Below, one piece after another: positions 1-7,561 of a DNA stretch of 56,341 bases. Origin of the DNA: JBEBSD01 sp040394475 (GTDB lineage: Bacteria > Bacteroidota > Bacteroidia > Cytophagales > Spirosomataceae). The stretch's first letter is position 1, and each line of letters opens with the position of its first letter. Location of the stretch: assembly GCA_040394475.1 (NCBI GenBank), contig JBEBSD010000038.1, positions 1 to 56,341 on the forward strand, written 5' to 3'. The notes under the pieces were generated by a model. It saw only the letters and a list, made by a program, of their open reading frames with translations. It ran no database searches and was not told where the DNA came from. The translations under genes were made by a program, and so were the position numbers.

Positions 1-1
1 G

Positions 2-97
2 ATAGACAAGTGGTTGGAACAATTCAAAAAGATCTGGGAAACCAAATTCAACCAATTAGATAATTTATTAGCAATCCTTAAAAAACAGGGAAAATGA
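2..97 (+). CDS. C-terminal end of an ArsR-type HTH regulator (partial)
   Basis: Only the last 31 codons lie in the window, ending at the TGA at 95-97. The peptide reads DKWLEQFKKIW and then KFNQLDNLLAILKK. This looks like the C-terminal dimerisation helix of ArsR/SmtB-like winged-helix regulators, which often precede an SRPBCC (AHSA1) gene. Its stop overlaps the ATG of the next gene (ATGA at 94-97), so the two are probably translationally coupled and co-transcribed. Family assignment is inferred from this helix and the neighbour. The DNA-binding part is outside the window. Confidence 0.65.
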   Translation: MDKWLEQFKKIWETKFNQLDNLLAILKKQGK

Positions 98-597
98 GCA
101 ATTTACAATTTGACTTTACCGTTGACAAAGCAGCAAAAACGGTATTCATCACCAGAGAATTTGCAGCTGAACTTTCATTGGTTTGGGACGCATTTACAAA
201 ACAAGAACTCCTAGACCAATGGTGGGCGCCCAAACCTTTTATGTCAAAAACCAAATCGATGGACTTTAAAGTGGGCGGACGAAGATTTTATGCAATGGTA
301 AGTCCCGAAGGAGTGGAAATAGGCTGGCAAATACAAGACTATACTTCTATAAGCCCGAAAACCAACTTTAAATTTTTTAATGCATTTGCCGACAAAGACG
401 AAAACCCTCATTTGCCCGGTTCAAACTGGAATTTGAATTTCAGTGAACAACATGACATTACCAAAGTAAGCATAACGATCCATAATGATTCTCTTGAGCG
501 TATGGAAAAGATGATTGAAATGGGCTTCAAAGAAGGTTTCACAATGACCTTAAATGGCCTTGACGCATTATTATCAACGCTAAAAAATGAAAAATGA
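94..597 (+). CDS. SRPBCC (AHSA1-like) domain protein
   Basis: This 167-residue protein is a single START/Bet v1-like domain. The AHSA1-family hallmarks are visible: TREFAAELSLVWDAFT near residue 20, the aromatic patch QWWAPKPF near 42, and the C-terminal amphipathic helix ending GLDALLSTL. Such proteins form a hydrophobic ligand cavity in the cytosol. The ligand is unknown. It overlaps the upstream ArsR-type regulator by 4 bp and the downstream DUF1801 gene by 11 bp, which indicates one operon. The DNA is clearly more AT-rich than the genes from about 4 kb onward, which may reflect transfer. Confidence 0.85.
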   Translation: MSNLQFDFTVDKAAKTVFITREFAAELSLVWDAFTKQELLDQWWAPKPFMSKTKSMDFKVGGRRFYAMVSPEGVEIGWQIQDYTSISPKTNFKFFNAFADKDENPHLPGSNWNLNFSEQHDITKVSITIHNDSLERMEKMIEMGFKEGFTMTLNGLDALLSTLKNEK

Positions 598-1030
598 GAA
601 TATGAACGTAGCAGAACACATCAAAAAATATATTGACAGTCAACCTGAACCAAAGCATGCTGATTTAGAAACGTTGCATCAACGCATACTTCAGGTCTTG
701 CCAACCTGTAAATTGTGGTTTTTAGACGGTAAAGACGAAAATGGAAAAATTATTTCCAATCCTCAGATAGGATACGGACTTCAAACCGTAAAATATGCTG
801 ACGGAAAAACCAAAGCCTTTTATCAAATTGGTATCAGTGGCAACACAACAGGAATTTCGGTTTATATAATGGGCATTGAAGACAAAAAGTATTTACCCGA
901 AAACTACGGTAAAACAATAGGTAGGGCGAGTGTAACGGGCTATTGCATTAAGTTCAAAACACTGAAAGACATACATATTGACATACTCGAAGCAGCCATA
1001 CAAGACGGAGTGAAAAAGACAAACAACTGA
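587..1030 (+). CDS. DUF1801 domain protein (YdhG-like fold)
   Basis: The 147-residue product has the DUF1801 pattern: an N-terminal helix with a YIDSQPEPK-like segment, then alternating strands (LWFLDGKDE, IGYGLQTVKYADGK, FYQIGISGNTTGISVYIMG) and a final helix. Proteins of this family are small, cytosolic and mostly uncharacterised. Two starts are possible: ATG at 587, overlapping the upstream SRPBCC gene, and ATG at 602, which gives MNVAEHIKKY. The second is also plausible because many family members begin near there. It is the last gene of an AT-rich three-gene unit and is followed by the structured repeat array. Confidence 0.75.
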   Translation: MKNENMNVAEHIKKYIDSQPEPKHADLETLHQRILQVLPTCKLWFLDGKDENGKIISNPQIGYGLQTVKYADGKTKAFYQIGISGNTTGISVYIMGIEDKKYLPENYGKTIGRASVTGYCIKFKTLKDIHIDILEAAIQDGVKKTNN

Positions 1031-1095
1031 TCGGCGTGCCCGGTCCCGCCTCTACCGTCGCGCTTCATCGCTTCACCAACCGGCGGAGGTAGGCT

Positions 1096-1560
1096 TTATA
1101 GGCTAGGTGCCCCCGGTTGCAAGTAGTCTGCAGACTACTTGCAGGCGTCATCGGTCTCCTGACCGACTGTAGATAGACTGCTTTCAGTGGAACCGGTCTG
1201 AAGACCGATGACACTCAGGCGTAGTCTCCAGACTACGCCCAACTTGGGCGTTATAGGCTAGGTGCCCCCGGTTGCAAGTAGTCTGCAGACTACTTGCAGG
1301 CGTCATCGGTCTCCTGACCGACTGTAGATAGACTGCTTTCAGTGGAACCGGTCTGAAGACCGATGACACTCAGGCGTAGTCTCCAGACTACGCCCAACTT
1401 GGGCGTTATAGGCTAGGTGCCCCCGGTTGCAAGTAGTCTGCAGACTACTTGCAGGCGTCATCGGTCTCCTGACCGACTGTAGATAGGCTGCTTTTAGTGG
1501 AACCGGTCTGAAGACCGATGACACTCAGGCGTAGTCTCCAGACTACGCCCAACTTGGGGC
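1096..1560. repeat. Three tandem 155-bp palindrome-rich repeats
   Basis: Three consecutive copies start at 1096, 1251 and 1406 with an exact 155-bp period. Copies 1 and 2 look identical. Copy 3 differs at a few bases and at its last positions. Each copy holds a perfect 24-bp palindrome (1119-1142 in copy 1), a pair of inverted arms built on CATCGGTCT and AGACCGATG, a 22-bp hairpin centred on GTAGTCT-CC-AGACTAC (1218-1239), and a short GCCCAA-C-TTGGGC hairpin. The period is not a multiple of 3, so the open frames crossing it are not coding. It resembles REP/MITE-like intergenic elements. Confidence 0.95.
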
Positions 1561-1787
1561 ATTTGTCCAAGGCAGGTTTGACAGCACTTCAGTTCACTCG
1601 AGGAAACGGCGAATTATTACCGGACTTCTGCCTGTCATGGGAATGGACTGATTGCCGGTTTTTATATAACAATGAATCATATTAACATGAGTCTCTCCTT
1701 TTCTTGTGTAATTCCGGGAACTCAAAAAGGTGACAACCGGTTTTCCCGGAAAAGGCTGCCCGCGGCTATGCCCGCGTCTTCCGGCGA

Positions 1788-2366
1788 TCACCGCTTCGTG
1801 GCAACGAGAATCCCGGTGGCCCAATTCAGCTTCGTAACCAGCAGGTCGGTTCTGCGCTCCAGGTATTTTAGAAGCAATACTGCTTTCTCGTGATGGCCGG
1901 CCGGCCAGTTCGGCTGCGGAAGCATATCGTCGATGATGTAAAGGCCGCCTTTCTCCAACATATCCAGCGTTTCGTCCAGCAGCAGGTATTTCCCGTGCCA
2001 GGTATCGGCAAAGATGTAATCAAACTTCAGGGTGCGATTGGCCAGGATCCACGCTTCTCCGTCCGTGTGAACAAGATCGAGGCGACTGTCGGCTCCCAGG
2101 TATTTTCCGGCGATCGCCAGAAGCGACTCCTCATGATCCAGGGAAATGAGGGTGGAGTTGTTGTCCATACCATCAAGGATCCAGGAGGTCGAGAGCCCTG
2201 TTCCGGTTCCCAGCTCCAGAAAACGCCCGGAAGGTTTAGATCCCGCCAGCGTTTTCAGCAAAGAGCAGGTCAGCATGTCGGAAGGCATGGTAAAGCCCAT
2301 TTCCTTAGTGGCTTTGTCTATTTCCAGGTAGTATTTTGGCAAGGGCTGGTTTATTTCCGTTGTCAT
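1788..2366 (-). CDS. Class I SAM-dependent O-methyltransferase-like protein
   Basis: The protein has 192 residues. Motif I, LELGTGTGLSTSW, near residue 50 is the SAM-binding glycine-rich loop of class I methyltransferases. Motif II acidic strand LISLDHEE follows, then HTDGEAWI, the FDYIFADTWHGKY strand, and GGLYIIDDMLPQPNW. The arrangement matches the O-methyltransferase (Methyltransf_24) fold, which is cytosolic. The substrate is unknown. It stands alone, divergent from the DUF6624 lipoprotein gene across an interval of about 100 bp that probably carries both promoters. Its 3' end faces the 155-bp repeat array. Confidence 0.8.
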   Translation of the reverse strand: MTTEINQPLPKYYLEIDKATKEMGFTMPSDMLTCSLLKTLAGSKPSGRFLELGTGTGLSTSWILDGMDNNSTLISLDHEESLLAIAGKYLGADSRLDLVHTDGEAWILANRTLKFDYIFADTWHGKYLLLDETLDMLEKGGLYIIDDMLPQPNWPAGHHEKAVLLLKYLERRTDLLVTKLNWATGILVATKR

Positions 2367-2464
2367 GCTGGTAGCTGGTTTTTAACTCGATTGAATGAGC
2401 GAATTATTTTGGTCAAACGTAAGAAGTGCTAAATTGTGGTAATTTGTCAAATTTATCGGAAAAA

Positions 2465-3112
2465 ATGAAAATACTGGTCCTTTTTACTCTTTGTTTCCTG
2501 ACAGCCTGTTCCGCCAGGTTGACGGGTGATAGGAAAAATGCACTCAAAAGAGAGCTGGAAAATATGGTAGAAATTGACCAGGTAGCAGCCTTTATCCCAC
2601 AAGGGAAATACAAAAGCTATTCAACAGAAGAGTGGAATCGTTTCAAGGATAGTGTGTTTACCAGCCATAAAGTTAGAGTTGAGAGAATTTTTAATCGCTA
2701 CGGGTTCCCGGGCATTGACAAAGTCGGTAAAGACGGTGCTAACCACTTTTGGCTATTGGTTCAGCATAGCGATAAATATCCCGCCTTTCAAAAACGGGTA
2801 CTGAGAGCAATGGACAAAGAGGTTAAAAAAGGGAACGCTAACGGGAGCAACTATGCCTATCTGTACGATCGTGTAGAAGTGAATGCCGGTCAAAAACAGC
2901 TTTTCGGAACGCAGGTTACCTACGAAGTAAACAGAACCGGCCGGGCAATCCCCAAAAACGGACTGATCGACTCGGTAAATGTTGATAACCGGAGGAAGGA
3001 ATATGGATTGGAGCCGTTGGTGGAATACCTGAACATGATGACCACGATGCATTACGATATGAATAAGGAACGCTATGAACAGATGGGGGTTAAGACCCCG
3101 GATTTGTATTGA
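2465..3112 (+). CDS. DUF6624-type lipoprotein
   Basis: The ATG at 2465 is preferred over the upstream in-frame ATG at 2426 because it begins a clean lipoprotein signal, MKILVLFTLCFLTACSARL, with the lipobox cysteine at residue 15. The mature part carries the DUF6624 pattern: RYGFPGIDKVGKDGANHFWL, LVQHSDKYPAFQKRVL, YAYLYDRVEVNAGQKQLFGTQ, and a C-terminal part with YGLEPLVEYLNMM. It is about 215 residues long and probably anchored to a cell-envelope membrane. Function is unknown. Directly after its stop lies a group II intron 3'-end relic. Confidence 0.8.
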   Translation: MKILVLFTLCFLTACSARLTGDRKNALKRELENMVEIDQVAAFIPQGKYKSYSTEEWNRFKDSVFTSHKVRVERIFNRYGFPGIDKVGKDGANHFWLLVQHSDKYPAFQKRVLRAMDKEVKKGNANGSNYAYLYDRVEVNAGQKQLFGTQVTYEVNRTGRAIPKNGLIDSVNVDNRRKEYGLEPLVEYLNMMTTMHYDMNKERYEQMGVKTPDLY

Positions 3113-3121
3113 GGGATACAA

Positions 3122-3186
3122 GATGCGAGAGTATCACGTCCGGTGCTGTGGGAGGTTTGGGGTGAAATTCCCCTCACCTACCCGAC
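3122..3186 (+). mobile_element. Group II intron 3' end relic (domains V-VI)
   Basis: The segment reads GATGCGAGAGTATCACGTCC, then GGTGCTGTGGGAGG, then TTGGGGTGAAATTCCCC and finally ACCTACCCGAC. Sequences of the form ATCACGTCCGGTGCTGTGGG followed by a GGGG-TGAAAT-TCCCC stem and CCTACCCGAC are the usual domain V and domain VI 3' ends of bacterial group II introns. The terminal AC at 3185-3186 would be the intron 3' boundary. The 5' strand of domain V is poorly conserved, with ATACAA where AGCCGG is usual. No intron-encoded reverse transcriptase or upstream intron domains are present, so this is a fragment. It sits 10 bp after the DUF6624 stop. Confidence 0.75.
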
Positions 3187-3225
3187 TCAGAATTATTTAG
3201 TTGTCTCAAAAAACAAACGATTGAT

Positions 3226-3867
3226 ATGAGACGCTCTTCACAGGCTGAAAACATCTTGGCTCAAATCAATACTACAACTAAGTTAGGAGACTTACGGAAA
3301 ATGGCCAAGGATATCAAAAAGGATCACGAACTGGCTATGGAACTGTGGTCAACCGAGAGGTTTTTGCCCAGGCAATTGGCCATCCTGATTATGGACAACA
3401 AGCTTCTTTCCCAAGATTTGATTAATAAGCTTGATAAGGATATACAGACTCATCCATTTGATGAGCGAAATCACCTGATGGATTGGCTGTTGGCCAATCA
3501 GCTTACTAAGGACAAAAAGACAGTTACATTGATTCAATCCTGGGAAAACAGTCCTTCTTCCCTTCAAAGGCGGACTTATTGGTACTATCAGGCAAGATTA
3601 CGATGGACAGGACAGCCGCCCCCGGAAAATACGCCCGACTTACTTTCAGCAATTGAGGCCAGTATTGCCATAGAAGAGCCCGAAGTTCAATGGGCCATGA
3701 ATTTCACTGCAGGCTGGATTGGAGTCTATGAAAAAAAGTATCGAAATCGGTGTGTCGCCCTTGGCGAGAAAACAGGTCTTTATAAAGGTGAAATGGTATC
3801 AAAAGGGTGTACTCCCAATTATTTGCCAGAGTTCATTGCGATAGAAAGCAACAAACGAAATATATAA
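3226..3867 (+). CDS. AlkD-like DNA alkylation repair protein
   Basis: This 213-residue, all-helical protein has the layout of the AlkD/AlkC HEAT-repeat DNA glycosylase-like family: LGDLRKMAKDIKKDHELAMELW, RFLPRQLAILIMD, DERNHLMDWLLANQL, RRTYWYYQARLRW, EPEVQWAMNFTAGWIGVY, and a basic C-terminus. Family members curve around damaged DNA and excise bulky or cationic alkylated bases without base flipping. The tryptophans and acidic residues in DWLL and VQWAMN lie where the family usually keeps its active cleft, but I cannot prove activity. The gene is monocistronic or followed by a truncated small frame immediately after its stop. Confidence 0.75.
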   Translation: MRRSSQAENILAQINTTTKLGDLRKMAKDIKKDHELAMELWSTERFLPRQLAILIMDNKLLSQDLINKLDKDIQTHPFDERNHLMDWLLANQLTKDKKTVTLIQSWENSPSSLQRRTYWYYQARLRWTGQPPPENTPDLLSAIEASIAIEEPEVQWAMNFTAGWIGVYEKKYRNRCVALGEKTGLYKGEMVSKGCTPNYLPEFIAIESNKRNI

Positions 3868-3873
3868 GTAAGT

Positions 3874-4002
3874 ATAACAACAGAACAACTCACGCAAACT
3901 GGCGTAGTTTCTAAACCTACTCAATTGATAAACCAAGGAGTGGAAACAGGTATTACGCTTGGAAGTGCGATCGCCGTTGCGATATCGTGGGATAGAAATT
4001 AA
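3874..4002 (+). pseudogene. Fragment of a small membrane-peptide gene
   Basis: Starting directly behind the stop of the AlkD-like gene and in the same frame, an open stretch reads TTEQLTQTGVVSKPTQLINQ and then GVETGITLGSAIAVAISWDRN before a TAA at 4000-4002. From memory, Bacteroidota carry short hydrophobic proteins of this type that continue after ISWxRN with a transmembrane helix. Here that helix is missing and there is no ATG. I read it as a truncated remnant, not as a working gene. A very short peptide with a non-ATG start is the alternative. Confidence 0.4.
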
Positions 4003-4055
4003 TCCCGGTGGCCCAATTGCCGACAATAGCACATCAGACAATAAAACAGGAGATC

Positions 4056-5024
4056 ATGAAGAATCCACTTGGGAAAATAACAGGAGAAAAGGACGGCTAT
4101 AAAGTCGTTTTTGAAAGGGTATTCAATCACCCGGTTGGAACAGTTTGGAATGCCATCACGAACCCGGAAGAGTTGAAATTCTGGTTTACCGACATCGAGA
4201 TGGATTTCCGGCCGGGCGGCGCTATTACGTTCCGGTTCAGGGACAACGACAGAACCAGCTCCTACGGCGAAATTGTATCCATTGACCCGCCCAACCGGTT
4301 TGTCTGGACCTGGGAGGGCGAACTGGCCGTCTGGGAACTGGAGGCATTGGATGAACACTCCACACGGCTGGTTTTTACGTACAGCAAGCTGACGGTGGAT
4401 TATGCTGTAAACGCTCCTGCGGGTTTTCACGAACTGCTTGACCTCCTGGAGGAACGGCTTGACGGCTGCGAAAAGATAGCGCCCTTCGGAGCGGAGGATT
4501 CCGCCCCTGAGCATTTTGAAGCCCAGGTCCGGTATGCCGAAGCCGTTTACCATAGCCATCCCGAACTCATTAAATACCCGCCCGTAGTCGTCGAAAAAAC
4601 GCTGGATGCCTCCGTGGAAGCGGTGTGGCAGGCCATCGCCGACAAAGCACAGCTGAAGCAATGGTATTTCGATCTGGATGATATTAAGCCCGAAGTCGGT
4701 TTCCGTTTCACGTTCCCCGGTCAGGGCCACAAAGGCGCGCAATACCTTCATTTGTGCACTGTCACCGCGGTCATTCCCCAAAAGAACCTGCAGTACAGCT
4801 GGCAGTATGAAGGCTATCCCGGTTATTCCCTCGTGACCTTCCGGCTTACTGGAGTGGGAGATAAAACCAGGCTGGAACTCACCCATCACGGACTGGAAAC
4901 CTTCCCACAGGACAGCGCTGATTTTGCCTGGAAGAGCTTCAGCGGCGGCTGGAACGAAATCGTTGGTAAAATGCTGCCGGAGTTTTTGAAGAAATACAAG
5001 TTCCCGGACATCACGCAAAAATGA
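4056..5024 (+). CDS. Double SRPBCC (AHSA1-like) domain protein
   Basis: The start ATG at 4056 follows an AGGAG ribosome-binding sequence, so the GTG at 4008 is not needed. The product has about 322 residues and two tandem SRPBCC domains. The first starts at VFERVFNHPVGTVWNAITN, with FWFTDIEMDFRPGG, and the second at VVEKTLDASVEAVWQAIAD, with WYFDLDDIKPEVG. Each domain forms a hydrophobic cavity; the ligands are unknown. Its end overlaps the ATG of the sigma factor gene (ATGA), so translation is coupled. SRPBCC genes are frequent partners of ECF42-type sigma factors and may be part of the same regulatory output. Confidence 0.85.
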   Translation: MKNPLGKITGEKDGYKVVFERVFNHPVGTVWNAITNPEELKFWFTDIEMDFRPGGAITFRFRDNDRTSSYGEIVSIDPPNRFVWTWEGELAVWELEALDEHSTRLVFTYSKLTVDYAVNAPAGFHELLDLLEERLDGCEKIAPFGAEDSAPEHFEAQVRYAEAVYHSHPELIKYPPVVVEKTLDASVEAVWQAIADKAQLKQWYFDLDDIKPEVGFRFTFPGQGHKGAQYLHLCTVTAVIPQKNLQYSWQYEGYPGYSLVTFRLTGVGDKTRLELTHHGLETFPQDSADFAWKSFSGGWNEIVGKMLPEFLKKYKFPDITQK

Positions 5025-6268
5025 CAGCCAGGCCACCTATTTCCCAACTCGTCGGCGAGATTTACCGTAACGAGTCGCGCTCCGTATTTGCCACACTGAT
5101 TCGCTTGCTCAAGGACTTTGACCTTGCTGAGGATGCCATGCAGGATGCCTTTAAGACAGCGCTTGAGCAATGGGGCGAAAAAGGCGTTCCTTCGAATCCG
5201 CGGGCATGGCTCGTTTCCACCGGCCGGCATAAAGCAATCGATCGTACCCGGCGCGAATCAAAATTCGACCCGTTGCAGGAAGAGCAGGCCCGCCAACTGG
5301 CCGCGGAGATCCCCGATCCTTCGGGGCTGACGGACCAGGCGATTGAAGACGATGTGCTCCGGCTGCTCTTTACCTGCTGTCACCCCGCGCTGCCCCTCGA
5401 TGCACGCACCGCCATGACGATGCGCGAGGTTTGCGAGCTGACCACCGAAGCGATCGCCAGCGCGTTTCTGGTGACGCCGTCTACCGTGGCCCAACGGATT
5501 GTCCGCGCCAAGGCCAAAATTCGTGAGGCAAAAATACCGTTCGAGGTGCCGCCGGAAAGTGAATTATCAGACCGGCTCGAAGCCGTGCTCCAGGTAATTT
5601 ACCTGGTATTCAACGAAGGCTATTACGCGTCATCCGGCGAATCGGCAACCCGTGTCGACCTTTCAGGCGAAGCCATCCGGCTGGGCCGCCTGCTGCACGT
5701 TCTGCTGCCTGATCCCGAGGTTGCAGGATTGCTTGGCCTCATGCTGCTGCACGAATCCCGCCGACCGGCCCGCACCTCATCGAAGGGAGATCTTATCCTT
5801 CTGGAAGACCAGGACCGCTCGCTTTGGGACCACGACGGGATAGCGGAGGGATTGGCACTGGTCAAACGAGCATTCGCATTCAGACAGCCGGGACCTTATA
5901 CACTACAGGCAGCCATCGCGGCCTTACATGCCGAAGCGGCGAGCCCCGAAGCTACGGACTGGGCGCAAATCACCGGCCTGTATAGCCTGTTGCTCCGCAT
6001 AAATCCTTCTCCTGTTATTGCATTAAACCGTGCTGTCGCGCTTGCCATGCACAAGGGTCCTGAGGCAGGATTGCGGCAGATCGATGCCATTCTGAAACGC
6101 GGAGACCTGAACAACTATTCTCTGGCCCACTCCGCACGGGCGGAACTGTGCCGGAGGATAGGCCGGATAAACGAAGCAAGAGAATCATGGGAACGCGCCC
6201 TTGCCCTGGCGCAACAAGACCCGGAACGGCGGTTTATCGAACAAAAGCTGAGCGAATTGGGACCATAA
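5021..6268 (+). CDS. ECF42-type RNA polymerase sigma factor with DUF6596/TPR-like tail
   Basis: The protein has 415 residues, roughly twice the size of a simple ECF sigma factor. Residues 10-85 form region 2 (DLAEDAMQDAFKTALEQW and PRAWLVSTGRHKAIDRTRR), and residues 115-170 form region 4 (ALPLDARTAMTMREVCELTT, then TPSTVAQRIVRAKAKIR). The DUF6596 part follows (VLQVIYLVFNEGYYASSGE), then a TPR-like helical tail (NPSPVIALNRAVALA). ECF42 proteins are known for this tail and for linkage to YCII/DGPF genes, which is what is seen here at 7154. No anti-sigma gene is adjacent, and the tail is thought to control activity in this group. Confidence 0.92.
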   Translation: MTARPPISQLVGEIYRNESRSVFATLIRLLKDFDLAEDAMQDAFKTALEQWGEKGVPSNPRAWLVSTGRHKAIDRTRRESKFDPLQEEQARQLAAEIPDPSGLTDQAIEDDVLRLLFTCCHPALPLDARTAMTMREVCELTTEAIASAFLVTPSTVAQRIVRAKAKIREAKIPFEVPPESELSDRLEAVLQVIYLVFNEGYYASSGESATRVDLSGEAIRLGRLLHVLLPDPEVAGLLGLMLLHESRRPARTSSKGDLILLEDQDRSLWDHDGIAEGLALVKRAFAFRQPGPYTLQAAIAALHAEAASPEATDWAQITGLYSLLLRINPSPVIALNRAVALAMHKGPEAGLRQIDAILKRGDLNNYSLAHSARAELCRRIGRINEARESWERALALAQQDPERRFIEQKLSELGP

Positions 6269-6285
6269 TTTCGGAAAATGTAAAA

Positions 6286-6310
6286 AAAATCGAAATTGTT
6301 TGTCGATTTT
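6286..6310. other. AT-rich 8-bp inverted repeat
   Basis: AAAATCGA at 6286-6293 and TCGATTTT at 6303-6310 form an 8-bp stem with a 9-base loop just after the sigma factor gene. It could be a weak terminator or a processing hairpin in front of the reductase gene. There is no long T-run, so termination is uncertain. Confidence 0.4.
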
Positions 6311-6365
6311 CTCCTCTCCTATCCGACTACCTGATGAGAAATCTAACCAAACAGACAATAAGCAG

Positions 6366-6932
6366 ATGAGAAAATTAGTGTTATTCATGCATGTATCCCT
6401 CGATGGGTTTGCAGCAGATCCGAACCACGGACTGGATTTTTTATCCTATGATAAAGAACTGGAGCAATACGCCGACGAACTGGTCAAAACAGTGGGTTCA
6501 GCTGTATACGGACGAACCACCTACCAGTTAATGGAAAGTTACTGGCCAACCGTTTTGAAGAAACCTGATGCCGGCAAGCATGCGCTGGAACATGCCCAAT
6601 GGGTGGAAAACATACCTAAAATTGTGTTCTCCAAAACCCTGACCGAAGTAACCTGGAACAATACCCGACTCATAAAAGACAATATTACAGAAGAAGTGAA
6701 AAAACTGAAACAACAGCCCGGAAAAGACCTGGCTATATTTGGCAGCCCCGGCCTCGCCGCCACCTTAATGAACCTGGGCCTGATCGACGAATACAAACTA
6801 ACCGTACACCCCGTTATATTAGGCAGCGGCATCAGCGTGTTCACCAACAACACCACAAAAAGCACCCTCAAATTAGTAGACTCAAACACCTTGAAATCAG
6901 GCGTTGTTACGTTGCACTACGCAACTACTTGA
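6366..6932 (+). CDS. DHFR/RibD-like reductase family protein
   Basis: The start at 6366 gives MRKLVLFMHVSLDGFAA, the usual beginning of the RibD C-terminal domain (bifunctional deaminase-reductase-like) family. The ORF extends upstream without homology, so the earlier ATG at 6300 is not used. Visible blocks are SAVYGRTTYQLMESYWPTV, GKDLAIFGSPGLAATLMNLG and LIDEYKLTVHPVILGSGI, the pattern of the NADPH-binding fold. It has 189 residues and is probably cytosolic; the substrate is unknown. It lies between an ECF42 sigma gene and its YCII partner and is a common member of such loci, so it is likely in the same regulon. Confidence 0.88.
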   Translation: MRKLVLFMHVSLDGFAADPNHGLDFLSYDKELEQYADELVKTVGSAVYGRTTYQLMESYWPTVLKKPDAGKHALEHAQWVENIPKIVFSKTLTEVTWNNTRLIKDNITEEVKKLKQQPGKDLAIFGSPGLAATLMNLGLIDEYKLTVHPVILGSGISVFTNNTTKSTLKLVDSNTLKSGVVTLHYATT

Positions 6933-6933
6933 A

Positions 6934-7140
6934 ATGGCAGTCAGCAATCGGAAATCAGCAGTCGGAAGTCAGAAAGCCCGTGCCAAACTGGCCCGGCGGT
7001 ACGCCACCGCGGCGGGGCCGCCCGGCCCGGGATATTCCTAAAATCCACCTACTGCGTAACCGATTTCCAAAAGCCGATAGCCGATGGCTGAAAACTAATA
7101 GCCGACAGCCGATTTCTGATAGCTGATAGCCGATAACCAC
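6934..7140. repeat. Quasi-repeat region with GC-rich core
   Basis: The interval between the reductase and YCII genes is made of degenerate short units. The left arm (about 6934-6968) repeats CAGTCAGCAATCGG- and CAGTCGGAAGTC-like words, and the right arm (about 7060-7137) repeats AGCCGATAGCCGATGGC- and CTGATAGCTGATAGCC-like words. The arms are roughly complementary. Between them is a very GC-rich core (6984-7032) containing GGCCCGGCGG and CCGCCCGGCC. No coding sense is visible. It may fold into a long imperfect hairpin separating the YCII gene from the upstream genes. Confidence 0.7.
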
Positions 7141-7153
7141 TAACAATTATACA

Positions 7154-7549
7154 ATGAAATACATTTGTCTTGGATATATGAATGACGACGTCTGGGAAAC
7201 ACTATCCGAAAGTGAACGAAACACCTTTATGGATGAGTGTTTCAGCTACGACGACGAGCTTCGGAAGAATGGTCACCTTGCAGGCGGAGAAGGCCTGCAG
7301 GAAGCCCGGAATGCTGCTACATTGAGGTGGCGCAGCGGCAAAGTCTCCGTAACCGACGGCCCCTTCGCCGAAACCAAGGAGCAAATTGGCGGCATCATGA
7401 TACTTGAAGCTACCGATCTGAATCATGCCATCCGCCTGTTGTCAAAGCACCCCTCTCTCCGGCTGGGGCGCGGCGGCAGTAGCTGGGAAATCCGGCCGGC
7501 CGTCGATCTGGCAGCCTTTATGGAAGAGAGCAGGCGGCGAGGGTCCTAA
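7154..7549 (+). CDS. YCII-related (DGPF) family protein
   Basis: The 131-residue product shows the signature of the YCII/DGPF family: it begins MKYICLGYMNDDVWE, and the motif VTDGPFAETKEQIGG lies near residue 75, followed by IMILEATDLNHAIRLLSKHP. The fold is a small ferredoxin-like alpha/beta dimer in the cytosol. The reaction is unknown. DGPF proteins are the defining genomic partner of ECF42 sigma factors, and the sigma gene is about 0.9 kb upstream on the same strand. The long quasi-repeat in front suggests it may have its own promoter. Confidence 0.92.
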   Translation: MKYICLGYMNDDVWETLSESERNTFMDECFSYDDELRKNGHLAGGEGLQEARNAATLRWRSGKVSVTDGPFAETKEQIGGIMILEATDLNHAIRLLSKHPSLRLGRGGSSWEIRPAVDLAAFMEESRRRGS

Positions 7550-7561
7550 ATTGCGCTGGAG

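Noticed and set aside
1184..1524. Two similar 61-residue minus-strand open frames
   Set aside because: They are readings through the 155-bp palindromic repeats. The period is not a multiple of 3, so the frames do not continue, and no protein features are present.
1096..1560. CRISPR-like array
   Set aside because: The copies are contiguous 155-bp units without unique spacers and there are no cas genes.
2367..2464. Divergent promoter with a Bacteroidota -7 box
   Set aside because: The best candidate, TAATTTG, lacks one base of the consensus and has no matching -33 element at normal spacing, so no precise site is claimed.
1809..4018. An 18-bp exact match at 1809-1826 and 4001-4018
   Set aside because: A single match of this length in a 56-kb window can occur by chance, and the flanking bases differ completely on both sides.
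3999..5036. 345-residue minus-strand open frame
   Set aside because: It is the antisense shadow of the double SRPBCC gene, which has clear family motifs and a ribosome-binding site.
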